A stretch of DNA of 64,000 nucleotides from Chitinophaga sp. Ak27. Its GTDB lineage: Bacteria > Bacteroidota > Bacteroidia > Chitinophagales > Chitinophagaceae. The notes beneath the pieces were generated by a model that did not search any database, had not been told where the DNA came from, and saw only the letters and a list, made by a program, of their open reading frames with translations. The stretch spans positions 62,001 to 126,000 of the forward strand of contig NZ_JABAOB010000013.1 in NCBI RefSeq assembly GCF_012726295.1. The letters are read 5' to 3'. Both the position numbers and the translations under genes were made by a program. This document shows positions 17,119-26,629 of the stretch, piece after piece (the first letter of the stretch is position 1; each line of letters begins with the position of its first letter).

Positions 17119-20100
17119 ATGGGAAAAAGATCACTAATTTTTTTCTTTCTGAGTCTCCTGCCAACACTGCTTATTGCGCAGGGCAAAAAAATCAGCGGCA
17201 AAGTAACCAACACCACTGATGGAAGCGCCATACCGGGCATTTCTGTCATCATCCAAGGCACTTCTTCCGGCACCCAAACAGATGCACAGGGTAATTATAC
17301 TATCCAGGTACCACCGGGGAAAGTATTAATATTCCGCGCTGTCGGATTCAACTCCAAAACCGCAACGGTAGGTAATAGCAGCGTTATCAACGTGTCGTTG
17401 AACACGCGGCCCGATGATCTGAGCGAAGTAATTGTAGTCGCCTACGGTCAGTCTAAAAAAGAAGCCCTCACCGGATCAGTAGCGGCTATCAAAACAAAAG
17501 ATATCGAGAAACGTCCCGTATCAAACGCCATCAGCGTATTGGAAGGAGCGGCCGGTATCCAGGTAAACAATACCACGGGCACTCCGGGCGCCACGCCCAG
17601 CGTACGTATCCGTGGCTTTACGTCTGTGAATGGAGATAACTCGCCGCTGTATGTTATCGACGGCGTACCCTTTGCGGGCAATGTTACCGATATCAATCCT
17701 GCAGATATTGAATCCGTATCTGTCTTGAAAGACGCCGCCGCCGGTGCATTGTATGGTAACAAAGCATCCAACGGAGTCATCATCATGACCACCAAAAGAG
17801 CCGCCAAAGGTAATACCAGCGTTAACTTCATCATGAACCAGGGCGTGTATACCCGTGGTATCAAAGAATATGAAGTACTGAGCGCCAATGAATTTATGGA
17901 AACGATGTGGAAAGGATACCGTAACAACCTGTTATCCACCAATCCTACTACCTATCCCACCAAAGAAGCTGCCGGCGCCAAAGCGACCAGCAGCCTTATT
18001 TCCGACTACCTGTACCTCAACATTTACGACAAACCAGCTAACCAGCTATTTGATGCCAATGGTAAAATGGTAGCCGACGCCAGAATTTTACCCGGATATG
18101 CCGGCGACCTGAACTGGTTCCGGAACATTGAAAAAACCGGCTATCGCCAGGACTATGCCCTGAATGGCAGCGCCAACAATAAAAAGAATAGTCTCTATTA
18201 TTCTGTTGGCTACCTGGATGAAAACGGGTATATCACCAATACCAGCTATAAAAGGTTTACTGGAAGGATTAATGCCGACATACAGGCGAGAGACTGGTTC
18301 AAATACGGTTTTAACCTTTCCGGCACCCACCAGATCACCAGCAACGTTTCTGCAACCTCTTCCAGTGCAGCTTCGTTCGTGAATCCATTTATGTATGCCA
18401 GGAGCATTGCCCCAATCTACCCGGTACATCTGCATGATGCCATCACCGGTGATTTCAAACTGGATCGTAACGGGCAACAACAATATGACGATGGCAGCAC
18501 CTCCCGCAACCAATATGTTGGCAGGCACACCATCTGGGAAAATGAATTAAACCGCGACATGATATACCGGAATACGGTAAACGGACAAGTATTCCTCGAC
18601 TTCAAATTCCTGAAAGACTTTACGTTCAGCGTAAAGGGCGACCTGAACGTTCGCAACAGCGACGAACATGTATATAACAATGCTGTTATCGGTGACGGCG
18701 CCGGCAACGAAGGCCGCGCCTCCCGTACCAACTATCGCTATAAAAACTATACCGGCCAGGAAATCCTTAACTGGAGCAAGTCCTACGGGCTTCATAGCAT
18801 AGAAGCCCTGGCAGGACACGAAAATTACTACGACAATTACAATTACCTGTACGGCTATAAAACAACGGAAGCATTTGCCAATGCCACAGAGCTGGTGAAC
18901 TTCACTAAGATCACCAATTTAACCGACTACCAGGTAGACTACCGGTCAGAAGGCTATTTTGCCCGTGCACGTTATAGCTATGATGAAAAATACTTCCTGG
19001 ATGGTTCCTTCAGAAGAGATGGTTCTTCCAAATTCTACAAAGATAACCGCTGGGGGAATTTCTGGTCGCTGGGCGGCAGCTGGCTGATATCCAGGGAAGC
19101 ATTTTTCGCGCCCCTTTCCAGGTATGCAGATTATGCCAAGCTACGCGCCTCCTATGGCCAGATCGGAAACGACCTGAGTGCCAGTACCTACGCCTACATG
19201 ACACTCTATACACTCGATCAGAACAGCAATCGTATTGCATTATATAAAACACAAAACGAGGCCAGAGACCTGAGATGGGAAACCTCCTCCTCTATCTCTG
19301 CAGCGCTGGAAACCCGTTTATTTAACCGTGCCAATTTAACCGTTGAATACTTCGATAAACGTTCCCAGAACCTCTTATTTGACTTCAACCTGCCATTGTC
19401 TGCCGGCGCTACTTCCAGCAGCAATGCTGAGGCTATCATCAGCAAAAACCTGGGCACCGTTTCCAATAAGGGGATTGAACTATCGCTGGATGTAGACGTG
19501 CTGAGGAAGAGAGACTTTAAATGGAATGTAGGTGTAAATGCCACCTGGCTGACCAACAAAATCGTTACCCTGCCGGAACAGAATAGGGAAAAAGGTATCG
19601 TAAGCGGCAACTACAAATACATGGAAGGTCACAGCATCTATGATTTCTGGACTTACCAGTATGCCGGGGTAGATCAAATGACCGGCAGCGCGCTATACCT
19701 GGCCGATGACGCAAATTTCGATCCTAAAGATACCAATGGCGCTCACTACAAGTACCTGGTAAATATTAATGGTACCAACTATACTACCTATACCACCTAC
19801 GCTAAGCGCGACTGGTCGGGAAGCGCGATTCCGAAAGTATTTGGCAGCTTCTCCACAGGTATTACCTACAAGGATTTTACCCTGTCCGGTATCTTCACTT
19901 ATTCACTGGGCGGCAAAGTATACGACGACTCTTACCTGAGCCTGATGACCATGTCGGGCAGCGTAGGTCAAATGCACAAAGATGTGCTGAAATCATGGGA
20001 TGGAGCACCGGAAGGCATGACTGCTACCTCCGCAGACCGGATTAATCCCAAAGGAGTGCCGGTAATGGATTTCTCCAAGAGCAACTTTAGCAACACCATG

Positions 20101-20346
20101 TCTACCCGGTTCCTGCAGGATGGCTCTTACCTGGTTATCAAAAACATAGCATTGGCTTACCAGATGCCGGGATCATTACTGCGGAAAATAGATATCAAAT
20201 CAGCCCGGTTAACAGCCAGCATTGAGAACCTGGCCACCTTCACCAAACTGCAGGGTATGAACCCCCAGCAATCTTTCAATGGCAGAAGCCTCAACGCTTT
20301 TGTAACACCACGTGTGTTATCCTTTGGTATCAACATTGGCTTATAA
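17119..20346 (+). CDS. SusC/RagA family TonB-dependent outer-membrane transporter
   Basis: The 1075-residue protein starts with a signal peptide (MGKRSLIFFFLSLLPTLLIAQ). Next is a carboxypeptidase-regulatory-like beta-sandwich (KKISGKVTNTTDGSAIPGISVIIQGT, about 22-95), the TonB box region (DDLSEVIVVAYGQ) and a plug domain (IRGFTSVNGDNSPLYVIDGVPF; LKDAAAGALYGNKASNGVIIMTTK). The remainder is a large beta-barrel ending SFGINIGL. It imports large nutrients across the outer membrane, energised by TonB. The SusD partner begins 14 nt later. No FecI/FecR pair or glycan hydrolase lies alongside, so the substrate is unknown. Confidence 0.95.
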   Translation: MGKRSLIFFFLSLLPTLLIAQGKKISGKVTNTTDGSAIPGISVIIQGTSSGTQTDAQGNYTIQVPPGKVLIFRAVGFNSKTATVGNSSVINVSLNTRPDDLSEVIVVAYGQSKKEALTGSVAAIKTKDIEKRPVSNAISVLEGAAGIQVNNTTGTPGATPSVRIRGFTSVNGDNSPLYVIDGVPFAGNVTDINPADIESVSVLKDAAAGALYGNKASNGVIIMTTKRAAKGNTSVNFIMNQGVYTRGIKEYEVLSANEFMETMWKGYRNNLLSTNPTTYPTKEAAGAKATSSLISDYLYLNIYDKPANQLFDANGKMVADARILPGYAGDLNWFRNIEKTGYRQDYALNGSANNKKNSLYYSVGYLDENGYITNTSYKRFTGRINADIQARDWFKYGFNLSGTHQITSNVSATSSSAASFVNPFMYARSIAPIYPVHLHDAITGDFKLDRNGQQQYDDGSTSRNQYVGRHTIWENELNRDMIYRNTVNGQVFLDFKFLKDFTFSVKGDLNVRNSDEHVYNNAVIGDGAGNEGRASRTNYRYKNYTGQEILNWSKSYGLHSIEALAGHENYYDNYNYLYGYKTTEAFANATELVNFTKITNLTDYQVDYRSEGYFARARYSYDEKYFLDGSFRRDGSSKFYKDNRWGNFWSLGGSWLISREAFFAPLSRYADYAKLRASYGQIGNDLSASTYAYMTLYTLDQNSNRIALYKTQNEARDLRWETSSSISAALETRLFNRANLTVEYFDKRSQNLLFDFNLPLSAGATSSSNAEAIISKNLGTVSNKGIELSLDVDVLRKRDFKWNVGVNATWLTNKIVTLPEQNREKGIVSGNYKYMEGHSIYDFWTYQYAGVDQMTGSALYLADDANFDPKDTNGAHYKYLVNINGTNYTTYTTYAKRDWSGSAIPKVFGSFSTGITYKDFTLSGIFTYSLGGKVYDDSYLSLMTMSGSVGQMHKDVLKSWDGAPEGMTATSADRINPKGVPVMDFSKSNFSNTMSTRFLQDGSYLVIKNIALAYQMPGSLLRKIDIKSARLTASIENLATFTKLQGMNPQQSFNGRSLNAFVTPRVLSFGINIGL

Positions 20347-20360
20347 TTAAATTGAAAAGA

Positions 20361-21887
20361 ATGAATAAAATATATCAGGCAGGCTTGCTGGCATTGGCAT
20401 TATGCGCCGGCTCCTGCAAAAAAGACTATCTCAACACAACACCCACCAGTTCTACAAATCCGGCCGTTACCTTTGAGTCTACCACCAATGCAAAATTGGC
20501 GGTAAATGGATTAGCTAAGATGATGACCATACAGTACCTGTCTTCCCAGGGATTTAACGGGGAAGGCACTATTAAAATGTACTATGGTAACTATCCCGGG
20601 AATCACTTCTTTGTAAACCTTTCAGGATGGGCCACCCTTATCAATGGAACGCTGAATGAGAATGTGAGCAGTATTTATGACTATTATCCCTGGTATTATT
20701 ACTACAAGATCATAGCTAATGCCAATGCCATCATTACCTTCATTGACGCCGCGTCCGGAACAGATACAGACAAAAGCTTCATCAAGGCACAGGCATTAAC
20801 TTACCGGGCCTACTGCTATATGATGCTGGCGCAACTATACGGCAACAGGTGGGCCGACTCCGACAATGGCAACGCTCCGGGACTGGTGCTCAGAGCTGAT
20901 ATGTCTGATGGCGATCTTAAAAGATCTACTTTATCAGAAAGCTACGCGTTTATTTACAAAGACCTGGACAACGCCATCGCGCTGTATACTTCTTCCGGCA
21001 AATCCCGGGCACAGAACTTTGAAGTAAACGTCAATGTAGCTTACGCGATATACGCCCGTGCAGCCCTCAACCGTCAGGACTACGCCACCGCTGAAAGCTA
21101 TGCCGTTAAAGCCAGAACAGGGTATCCGCTGATGTCGGCGGCAGACTATAAAGCAGGGTTCTCCAATCCCAACAAGGAATGGATATGGAGCAGTTATGGC
21201 GCCTCCGATGAAACACTGTATTTTTACTCCTACCAGGCCTACATTGCTTACAACGCCAGCTCATCAGCCGTAAGATCTACGCCTAAATGCATCAGCCGGG
21301 AGTTGTACAATAAAATTCCGGATACCGATATTCGCAAAGACTTGTTCCTGGATCCAAAAACAGATTCTTACACTACCGCTACGGGTGCGGCTGGTGCAGC
21401 ATTGAAGGCCAGAGCCTTTAAGCTGTACCCGGATATCTATCCCACATCGAACGTGTTCGCCTACATGCAGTTCAAAATCAAAGCCAATGATCAGCCGGGG
21501 GTGGGCAATTTAAACCACTTCCGTTCCTCCGAAATGTACCTGATCGAAGCAGAGGCTAAATACTTCCAAAACAAGCCTGCCGCTGAAATTCAGCAGGTGC
21601 TTACCGATCTTACCCAGGGTTCCGGCCGGGATGCCAACTATACCTGTACAAAAACGGGCGCCGATCTGCTGGCCGAAATTAAAACCTACCGCGCCATTGA
21701 GCTGTGGGGAGAAGGATTCGACTGGTTTGATATGAAGCGTTGGGGTGATACTATTGTACGGCATAACTATGCCGCCGGCGGTAATTTCCTTACTGCGCTG
21801 GCAGTTACCATCACACCTCAAAGCAATAATAAATGGACCTGGAAGGTACCACTGAAAGAAACAGATTACAATGGTGCGTTAGAATAG
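20361..21887 (+). CDS. SusD/RagB family surface lipoprotein
   Basis: The protein (about 508 residues) begins with a lipoprotein signal ending ALCAGSC and has the SusD pattern of TPR-like helices. These include SFIKAQALTYRAYCYMMLAQLYGNRW in the first half and the C-terminal YRAIELWGEGFDWFDMKRW signature. It forms the lid of the SusC barrel at the cell surface and binds substrate. The ATG at 20361 is preferred over a TTG at 20352. A strong terminator follows, so the pair forms a two-gene transcript. Confidence 0.93.
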   Translation: MNKIYQAGLLALALCAGSCKKDYLNTTPTSSTNPAVTFESTTNAKLAVNGLAKMMTIQYLSSQGFNGEGTIKMYYGNYPGNHFFVNLSGWATLINGTLNENVSSIYDYYPWYYYYKIIANANAIITFIDAASGTDTDKSFIKAQALTYRAYCYMMLAQLYGNRWADSDNGNAPGLVLRADMSDGDLKRSTLSESYAFIYKDLDNAIALYTSSGKSRAQNFEVNVNVAYAIYARAALNRQDYATAESYAVKARTGYPLMSAADYKAGFSNPNKEWIWSSYGASDETLYFYSYQAYIAYNASSSAVRSTPKCISRELYNKIPDTDIRKDLFLDPKTDSYTTATGAAGAALKARAFKLYPDIYPTSNVFAYMQFKIKANDQPGVGNLNHFRSSEMYLIEAEAKYFQNKPAAEIQQVLTDLTQGSGRDANYTCTKTGADLLAEIKTYRAIELWGEGFDWFDMKRWGDTIVRHNYAAGGNFLTALAVTITPQSNNKWTWKVPLKETDYNGALE

Positions 21888-21914
21888 GTCGACTTTCTAT
21901 CTGTAGTTGCGATT

Positions 21915-21947
21915 AGCAGCCAGGCTCGAGCCTGGCTGCTTTTTTTT
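21915..21947 (+). terminator. Strong Rho-independent terminator after SusCD pair 1
   Basis: AGCAGCCAGGC (21915-21925) and GCCTGGCTGCT (21930-21940) form an 11-bp perfect stem with a TCGA loop, followed by eight T. Confidence 0.95.
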
Positions 21948-22084
21948 AGATTGGAGAAGAGATTAATACCCTCCAGGAAATGTATGCACCTCAACACTCC
22001 TGATCCGCATAATGATTGATTTGATTCGCATAACTTTCGAAAAATCAGCTGGCTTAATTTTGTGCGATCAAATCTTCTTTTATT

Positions 22085-23029
22085 ATGACCAGCATCCAAC
22101 AACCCATTTACTCCCGCTTTAATGCGAACAGCACTGCCGCTGAAATAGCTACCGGACATGACCTCAAAGGAAAAACCGTTTTGGTTACCGGGGGGAATTC
22201 CGGGATCGGTTATGAAACCGTAAAGGCCCTGGCTAATACCGGTGCCCAGGTAGTTGCTACCGGGCGGGATGGCGACAAAGCCGGTGACCGGCTTTCGGCG
22301 CTTCCAAATGTATCCTTTATGAGGTTAGACCTGGCTGACCCGCTGTCGGTTGATACATTTGCAGAACAGTTTCTCGCCGTTCACCCTCATCTGCACTTGC
22401 TTATCAACAATGCGGGGATTTTTCGTCCGCCGCAGCTGCTGAAAGATCAACGGGGCTATGAGCTGCAGTTTGGTGTTAACCATCTTGGCCATTTTCAGCT
22501 CACCGGCCGGTTATGGCCGGCGCTAAAAAATGCCGGCGGCGCGAGGGTGGTAATACTCTCTTCTGTCGGGCACCGGCGTAGTGAACTCGAACTCGACGAC
22601 CTTCAATTTGAGCATCATTCCTACGACAGTGCCAAAGCATATGGTCTGTCGAAAACCGCCAATGTACTCTTTACTACGGAATTGGACAGGGTGGGTGCAC
22701 CGCACAGCATCAGGGCATTTGCCGTACACCCAGGTGCGGTACAGACGGATATCTTCCGCTATATGACGGATGATGAGCGGCAGGCCTGGGATCAGCAAAT
22801 AGCTCACTTCAAAAGTCAGGAACAAGGGGCTGCTACCACGGTTTGGTGTGCGCTGAGCGATCAACTGGACGGTATAGGCGGCGTTTACTGCGAAAACTGC
22901 AACATTGCCCCTGTTGTCCCCAACGATGCTCCTCCGGGACGCGGCGTTCGTGGCTTTGCGCTTGATCCTGGCAAAGCGAGGGAATTATGGCTGTTCAGCG
23001 AAGCGGCAACCGGTATATCATGGCCCTGA
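22085..23029 (+). CDS. Short-chain dehydrogenase/reductase
   Basis: The 314-residue protein is a classical SDR with a Rossmann fold. It shows the cofactor motif VTGGNSGIGYE (about residues 34-44), the NNAG motif (LLINNAG), an active-site Ser in ILSSVGH and the YxxxK pair in AYGLSKTAN. It resembles retinol dehydrogenase/WW-domain oxidoreductase-like SDRs that prefer NADPH; the substrate is unknown. A TAATTTTG element at 22055-22062, of Bacteroidota -7 type, lies just upstream. The AraC regulator gene follows 29 nt later. Confidence 0.9.
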   Translation: MTSIQQPIYSRFNANSTAAEIATGHDLKGKTVLVTGGNSGIGYETVKALANTGAQVVATGRDGDKAGDRLSALPNVSFMRLDLADPLSVDTFAEQFLAVHPHLHLLINNAGIFRPPQLLKDQRGYELQFGVNHLGHFQLTGRLWPALKNAGGARVVILSSVGHRRSELELDDLQFEHHSYDSAKAYGLSKTANVLFTTELDRVGAPHSIRAFAVHPGAVQTDIFRYMTDDERQAWDQQIAHFKSQEQGAATTVWCALSDQLDGIGGVYCENCNIAPVVPNDAPPGRGVRGFALDPGKARELWLFSEAATGISWP

Positions 23030-23058
23030 TGCCCTTTTTATTTTCATACCTTAGCACA

Positions 23059-23955
23059 ATGAATTCCCGCGAGCATATAACGCAGTTTTTCACAAGGCAT
23101 GGCGTTCTCCACAGCCCCACTGAAATATTCCAGGTGCAGCTGGTAGAAGGCGATCACCCGCCCCGCCCTTCGTCAGTAATGCGGAGGGACTATTATAAAA
23201 TAGCGCTCCTGCTGGAAGGCGAAGCCATTATTACCTATGCAGACAGGAACATCCAGGTAAAAAGCGGTACACTGATTTTTAGCAACCCGTTGATACCATA
23301 TGCCTGGCAACGTATTACCGAAAAGCAGCGTTACTATTACTGCCTGTTTACCGAAGCATTCCTGCATAACCGGTTAAAACGGGAAATTCCCGCGGCCGCT
23401 TCCTTCTTTAAGGTACAGGGCGATCATATCCTGTTTCCCGACGCCCCTGCCAGGGAAAGGATCGTTCATATCTTTGACCTGATGCTGCAGGAGGCAGCAG
23501 GTAACTATGCGCATAAACACGATGTATGGCGCAGCCACCTGCAGCTGCTGATACATGAAGCACATAAGATCATGCCTCCTGATTCGGAATATACGAGGAC
23601 GACTTCTGCGGCACGGATCACGGAGCTATTCCTGGAGCTGCTGGCACGTCAATTCCCATTAAGCGACGCCCATCAAGAAGTACGGCTCAAAACAGCCGGT
23701 GAGTTTGCAGCACAGCTCTCTCTCCATGTTAATTACCTGAACAAGTCTGTAAAGGCAATTACCGGCCACACCACCACCGAACTGATTGCACGCCATATGG
23801 CCAAAGAAGCCAGGGCAATGCTGCAAAACACCCGCTGGGATGTGGCACAGATCGGGTATTGCCTGGGATTTGGTCATGCCTCCAACTTTAATGCTTTTTT
23901 CCGCAGAATGACAGGGGAAACGCCTCATCATTTCCGGGAGAAATCTGCTCAATAG
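23059..23955 (+). CDS. AraC family transcriptional regulator
   Basis: The product (about 298 residues) has a cupin-like sensor half (YKIALLLEGEAIITYADRNIQVKSGTLIFSNP). The C-terminal AraC double helix-turn-helix includes FAAQLSLHVNYLNKSVKAITGHTTTELI and DVAQIGYCLGFGHASNFNAFFRRMTGETPHHFR. I start at the ATG at 23059; the frame is open to 22987 but that part overlaps the SDR gene. It probably regulates the adjacent SDR gene, as is common for such pairs, but this is inference. Confidence 0.9.
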   Translation: MNSREHITQFFTRHGVLHSPTEIFQVQLVEGDHPPRPSSVMRRDYYKIALLLEGEAIITYADRNIQVKSGTLIFSNPLIPYAWQRITEKQRYYYCLFTEAFLHNRLKREIPAAASFFKVQGDHILFPDAPARERIVHIFDLMLQEAAGNYAHKHDVWRSHLQLLIHEAHKIMPPDSEYTRTTSAARITELFLELLARQFPLSDAHQEVRLKTAGEFAAQLSLHVNYLNKSVKAITGHTTTELIARHMAKEARAMLQNTRWDVAQIGYCLGFGHASNFNAFFRRMTGETPHHFREKSAQ

Positions 23956-23988
23956 CATCCCTCAAAAAAATAGTTGTCAATTTTCCGG

Positions 23989-24020
23989 TTGTCCGGCCCC
24001 GCCCTGGTGCTTTACTTTTG
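23989..24020 (+). promoter_or_regulatory. Bacteroidota-type promoter upstream of the Ada gene
   Basis: TACTTTTG at 24013-24020 matches the Bacteroidota -7 consensus TAnnTTTG. A TTG at 23989-23991 sits 21 nt upstream as a possible -33 element. The start codon follows 13 nt downstream. Confidence 0.6.
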
Positions 24021-24033
24021 TAGAAAAAAGATT

Positions 24034-25071
24034 ATGCTTACACATCAAACGATGTATAATGCTATCATCGCCAAGGACGCTTCTTTTGAGGGTACGTTTA
24101 TCACCGGCGTAAAAACTACCGGTATCTTTTGCAGGCCCACCTGTACTGCCAGGAAGCCCAAAGCAGAAAATGTAGAGTTTTTCAAGACCGCAAATGAAGC
24201 TATCAGCAAGGGATACAGGCCTTGCAAGGTATGCCGGCCACTGGAGTTGATTGGCGAAACACCCGACGATATAAAACAACTATTGCAGGCGCTGGAAAAG
24301 GATCCATCTACGAAACTGAAAGATGAAGACCTGGTGGCAAGAGGATTGGAACCGCATACTATCCGGCGCTGGTTCCTGAAAAATCATGGCCTTACCTTTC
24401 ATGCTTTTCAACGGATGAGCCGTATCAACGCAGCTTTCAAAAAGCTGCAGGAAGGGGACACCATTACCGCTGTAGCATTTGAAGCCGGTTATGAATCATT
24501 GAGCGGATTCAATGATTCTTTCAAATCCATTTTTGGCATGTCGCCATCTCATCGGAGGGATAAGCGGCTGATTAATCTCCACCGCCTGGAAACGCCGCTG
24601 GGCACCATGATTGCCTGTGCAACAGAAGAAGGCGTTTGCCTGCTGGAATTCAGCGACCGAAAAATGCTGGAAACAGAACTGAAAGACCTGGCCAGGAGAT
24701 TAAATGCCGATATCATACAAGCCAGCCATCGCTACTTCGATTCATTAAAAACGGAGCTGCAGGAGTATTTCCAGGGAAACAGGCAACAATTTTCCCTACC
24801 GCTTTTCACACCTGGAACGGCATTCCAGCAACTGGTATGGCAGGCCCTTCAAACCATTCCTTATGGAACGACAGCCTCTTATAAACAACAATCGCTGTTT
24901 ATCGACAAGCCGGAAGCCATTCGCGCCGTAGCCAATGCCAACGGTATGAACCGCATCTCTATCCTTGTTCCCTGCCATCGTGTTATTGGCGAAAACGGCC
25001 AGCTTACAGGCTATGGGGGAGGCTTACACAGAAAGCAGTGGCTGCTGGACCTGGAAAAAGCAAATAGGTAG
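24034..25071 (+). CDS. ada: Ada: bifunctional regulator and O6-methylguanine/methylphosphotriester DNA methyltransferase
   Basis: The product (about 345 residues) has all three Ada parts. The zinc-binding domain accepts methyl groups from phosphotriesters (TTGIFCRPTCTARKPK and CKVCRP give the four Cys). An AraC-type helix-turn-helix is at about 85-180. The C-terminal Ogt domain contains the active-site segment ILVPCHRVIGENG. It repairs alkylated DNA and, when methylated, activates the adaptive response. The ATG at 24034 is 13 nt past the putative promoter; earlier in-frame codons lie upstream of it. Confidence 0.95.
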   Translation: MLTHQTMYNAIIAKDASFEGTFITGVKTTGIFCRPTCTARKPKAENVEFFKTANEAISKGYRPCKVCRPLELIGETPDDIKQLLQALEKDPSTKLKDEDLVARGLEPHTIRRWFLKNHGLTFHAFQRMSRINAAFKKLQEGDTITAVAFEAGYESLSGFNDSFKSIFGMSPSHRRDKRLINLHRLETPLGTMIACATEEGVCLLEFSDRKMLETELKDLARRLNADIIQASHRYFDSLKTELQEYFQGNRQQFSLPLFTPGTAFQQLVWQALQTIPYGTTASYKQQSLFIDKPEAIRAVANANGMNRISILVPCHRVIGENGQLTGYGGGLHRKQWLLDLEKANR

Positions 25072-25163
25072 CCTTTATCATCTCTCCCTTATTTATTCAA
25101 CTATTATTCCCCGTAACACTTTTATCCCACAGCGGATAAAGCCGAATACGCCTGCTTAAGATT

Positions 25164-26591
25164 ATGAGAAATAACCCGACATCTAACAAATGGATTGCGC
25201 TGGCCATTGTGCTGACAGCGCCTTTACTGTACGTTATTGACATCTTTATTATCAATATGGCCATACCTGGCATCCAGCAAGGGGTGCATGCCACCAACGG
25301 AGAAATGCAGCTGGTAATAGCCGGCTACCTGCTGGGAAGCGCCTCTCTGCTAATTATCGGGGGACGAGCTGGCGATTACCTGGGAAAAAAGAAGGTGTTC
25401 TTATGGGGGATGATGCTATTTACACTCAGCTCCTGTTGCTGTGGATTATCACAAACCGCCATGCAGCTGAATATTATGCGCTTTTTTCAAGGTATAAGTT
25501 CCGCCCTGATGGTACCACAATCTATTGCCTATATACAAGTATTATTTACAGATCCCAAAGAAAGAGCTAAAGCAATTGGCTGGTATGGAGCTACGCTCAG
25601 TATCGCTGCTATTATTGGTCAGGTCCTGGGTGGGTGGCTGGTGGATACTCACCTGATCGTAGCGGGTTGGCGGCTCATCTTTTTTATTAATCTGCCAGTA
25701 GGGATTGCTGCTACCTGGGCCATTGCGCGGTTCCTCCCCGAAACTGACAGGGTAACCACGGGCAGTTTTGATTATGCTGGAGCCGGAATACTAACAACGG
25801 GCCTTATTTGTTTAATTTATCCGTTGACTAAAGGCCGCGAGCTTGGTTGGCCAGCATGGAGCATATGGTTGATCCTGTTATCATTATTCATATTCACTTA
25901 TCTGAGTATAGATCAAAAAAAGAAGAAAAAGCAGCTCAAGATGCCGTTGCTCGACGTTTCTCTTTTCACCTTGAAGGAATTTAATCTCGGTTTATTGGCA
26001 GTGTTGTTCCATTTCATGATGCACACCGCTTATCTGTTGATGATAGCCGTTTATTTACAGGATGGCCTTCACCTCAGCGCACTGGCATGCGGAACATACT
26101 TCCTTCTTCATGCTGTTTTATTTATGATTACTTCAATGTTGGCAGGGAGATTGATTCCCCGGTATGGCAAGCGTGTTTTGCTGGCAGGAATCGTGATTAT
26201 ATTTTTCTCTTTTTTATTACAGGTAAAGATCTATCAGCCTCAAATGCAGCGTTGGTGGCCTATTGCACTTATCGGGTTATATGGACTTGGCAATGGCATG
26301 GTATTACCATCTCTCCTGACAATTGTACTAAGAAGCATCCCGGCAAAATTTGCAGGCACCGCCTCCGGCGTATTCTCCACATTCCAGCAAACTGCTTCTG
26401 CACTTGGCATCTGTATTATTGGGGGCGTATTTTATCATGTGATTGATACTCATCCCCATCCTGATTACCTCACTGCTTTTAAAAGCGGGATGGCCGCAGA
26501 TATAGCCTGTTTGATCATGGTAGCGATTGTACTCTTCCTGTTGCCGGTACCAGTAAGCAGCGACAGACCCGAGCTGATAGCAATGGAGTAA
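25164..26591 (+). CDS. MFS transporter, DHA2 (14-helix) drug/H+ antiporter type
   Basis: The 475-residue protein has about 14 hydrophobic segments. It shows the MFS motif A region (GGRAGDYLGKKKVFLWG) after helix 2 and a motif C-like segment (GQVLGGWL) of drug/H+ antiporters. Homologues such as EmrB/QacA export toxic compounds at the inner membrane. It lies 92 nt after ada on the same strand. The convergent kynA gene lies downstream with a hairpin between them. Confidence 0.88.
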   Translation: MRNNPTSNKWIALAIVLTAPLLYVIDIFIINMAIPGIQQGVHATNGEMQLVIAGYLLGSASLLIIGGRAGDYLGKKKVFLWGMMLFTLSSCCCGLSQTAMQLNIMRFFQGISSALMVPQSIAYIQVLFTDPKERAKAIGWYGATLSIAAIIGQVLGGWLVDTHLIVAGWRLIFFINLPVGIAATWAIARFLPETDRVTTGSFDYAGAGILTTGLICLIYPLTKGRELGWPAWSIWLILLSLFIFTYLSIDQKKKKKQLKMPLLDVSLFTLKEFNLGLLAVLFHFMMHTAYLLMIAVYLQDGLHLSALACGTYFLLHAVLFMITSMLAGRLIPRYGKRVLLAGIVIIFFSFLLQVKIYQPQMQRWWPIALIGLYGLGNGMVLPSLLTIVLRSIPAKFAGTASGVFSTFQQTASALGICIIGGVFYHVIDTHPHPDYLTAFKSGMAADIACLIMVAIVLFLLPVPVSSDRPELIAME

Positions 26592-26593
26592 TA

Positions 26594-26623
26594 TCGGGCT
26601 GGAGCAGCTACACTCCAACCCGA
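26594..26623. terminator. Possible bidirectional terminator hairpin between convergent genes
   Basis: TCGGGCTGGAG (26594-26604) pairs with CTCCAACCCGA (26613-26623) with one mismatch and an 8-nt loop. No clear T-run follows on either strand, so the call is tentative. Confidence 0.4.
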
Positions 26624-26629
26624 AACAGG

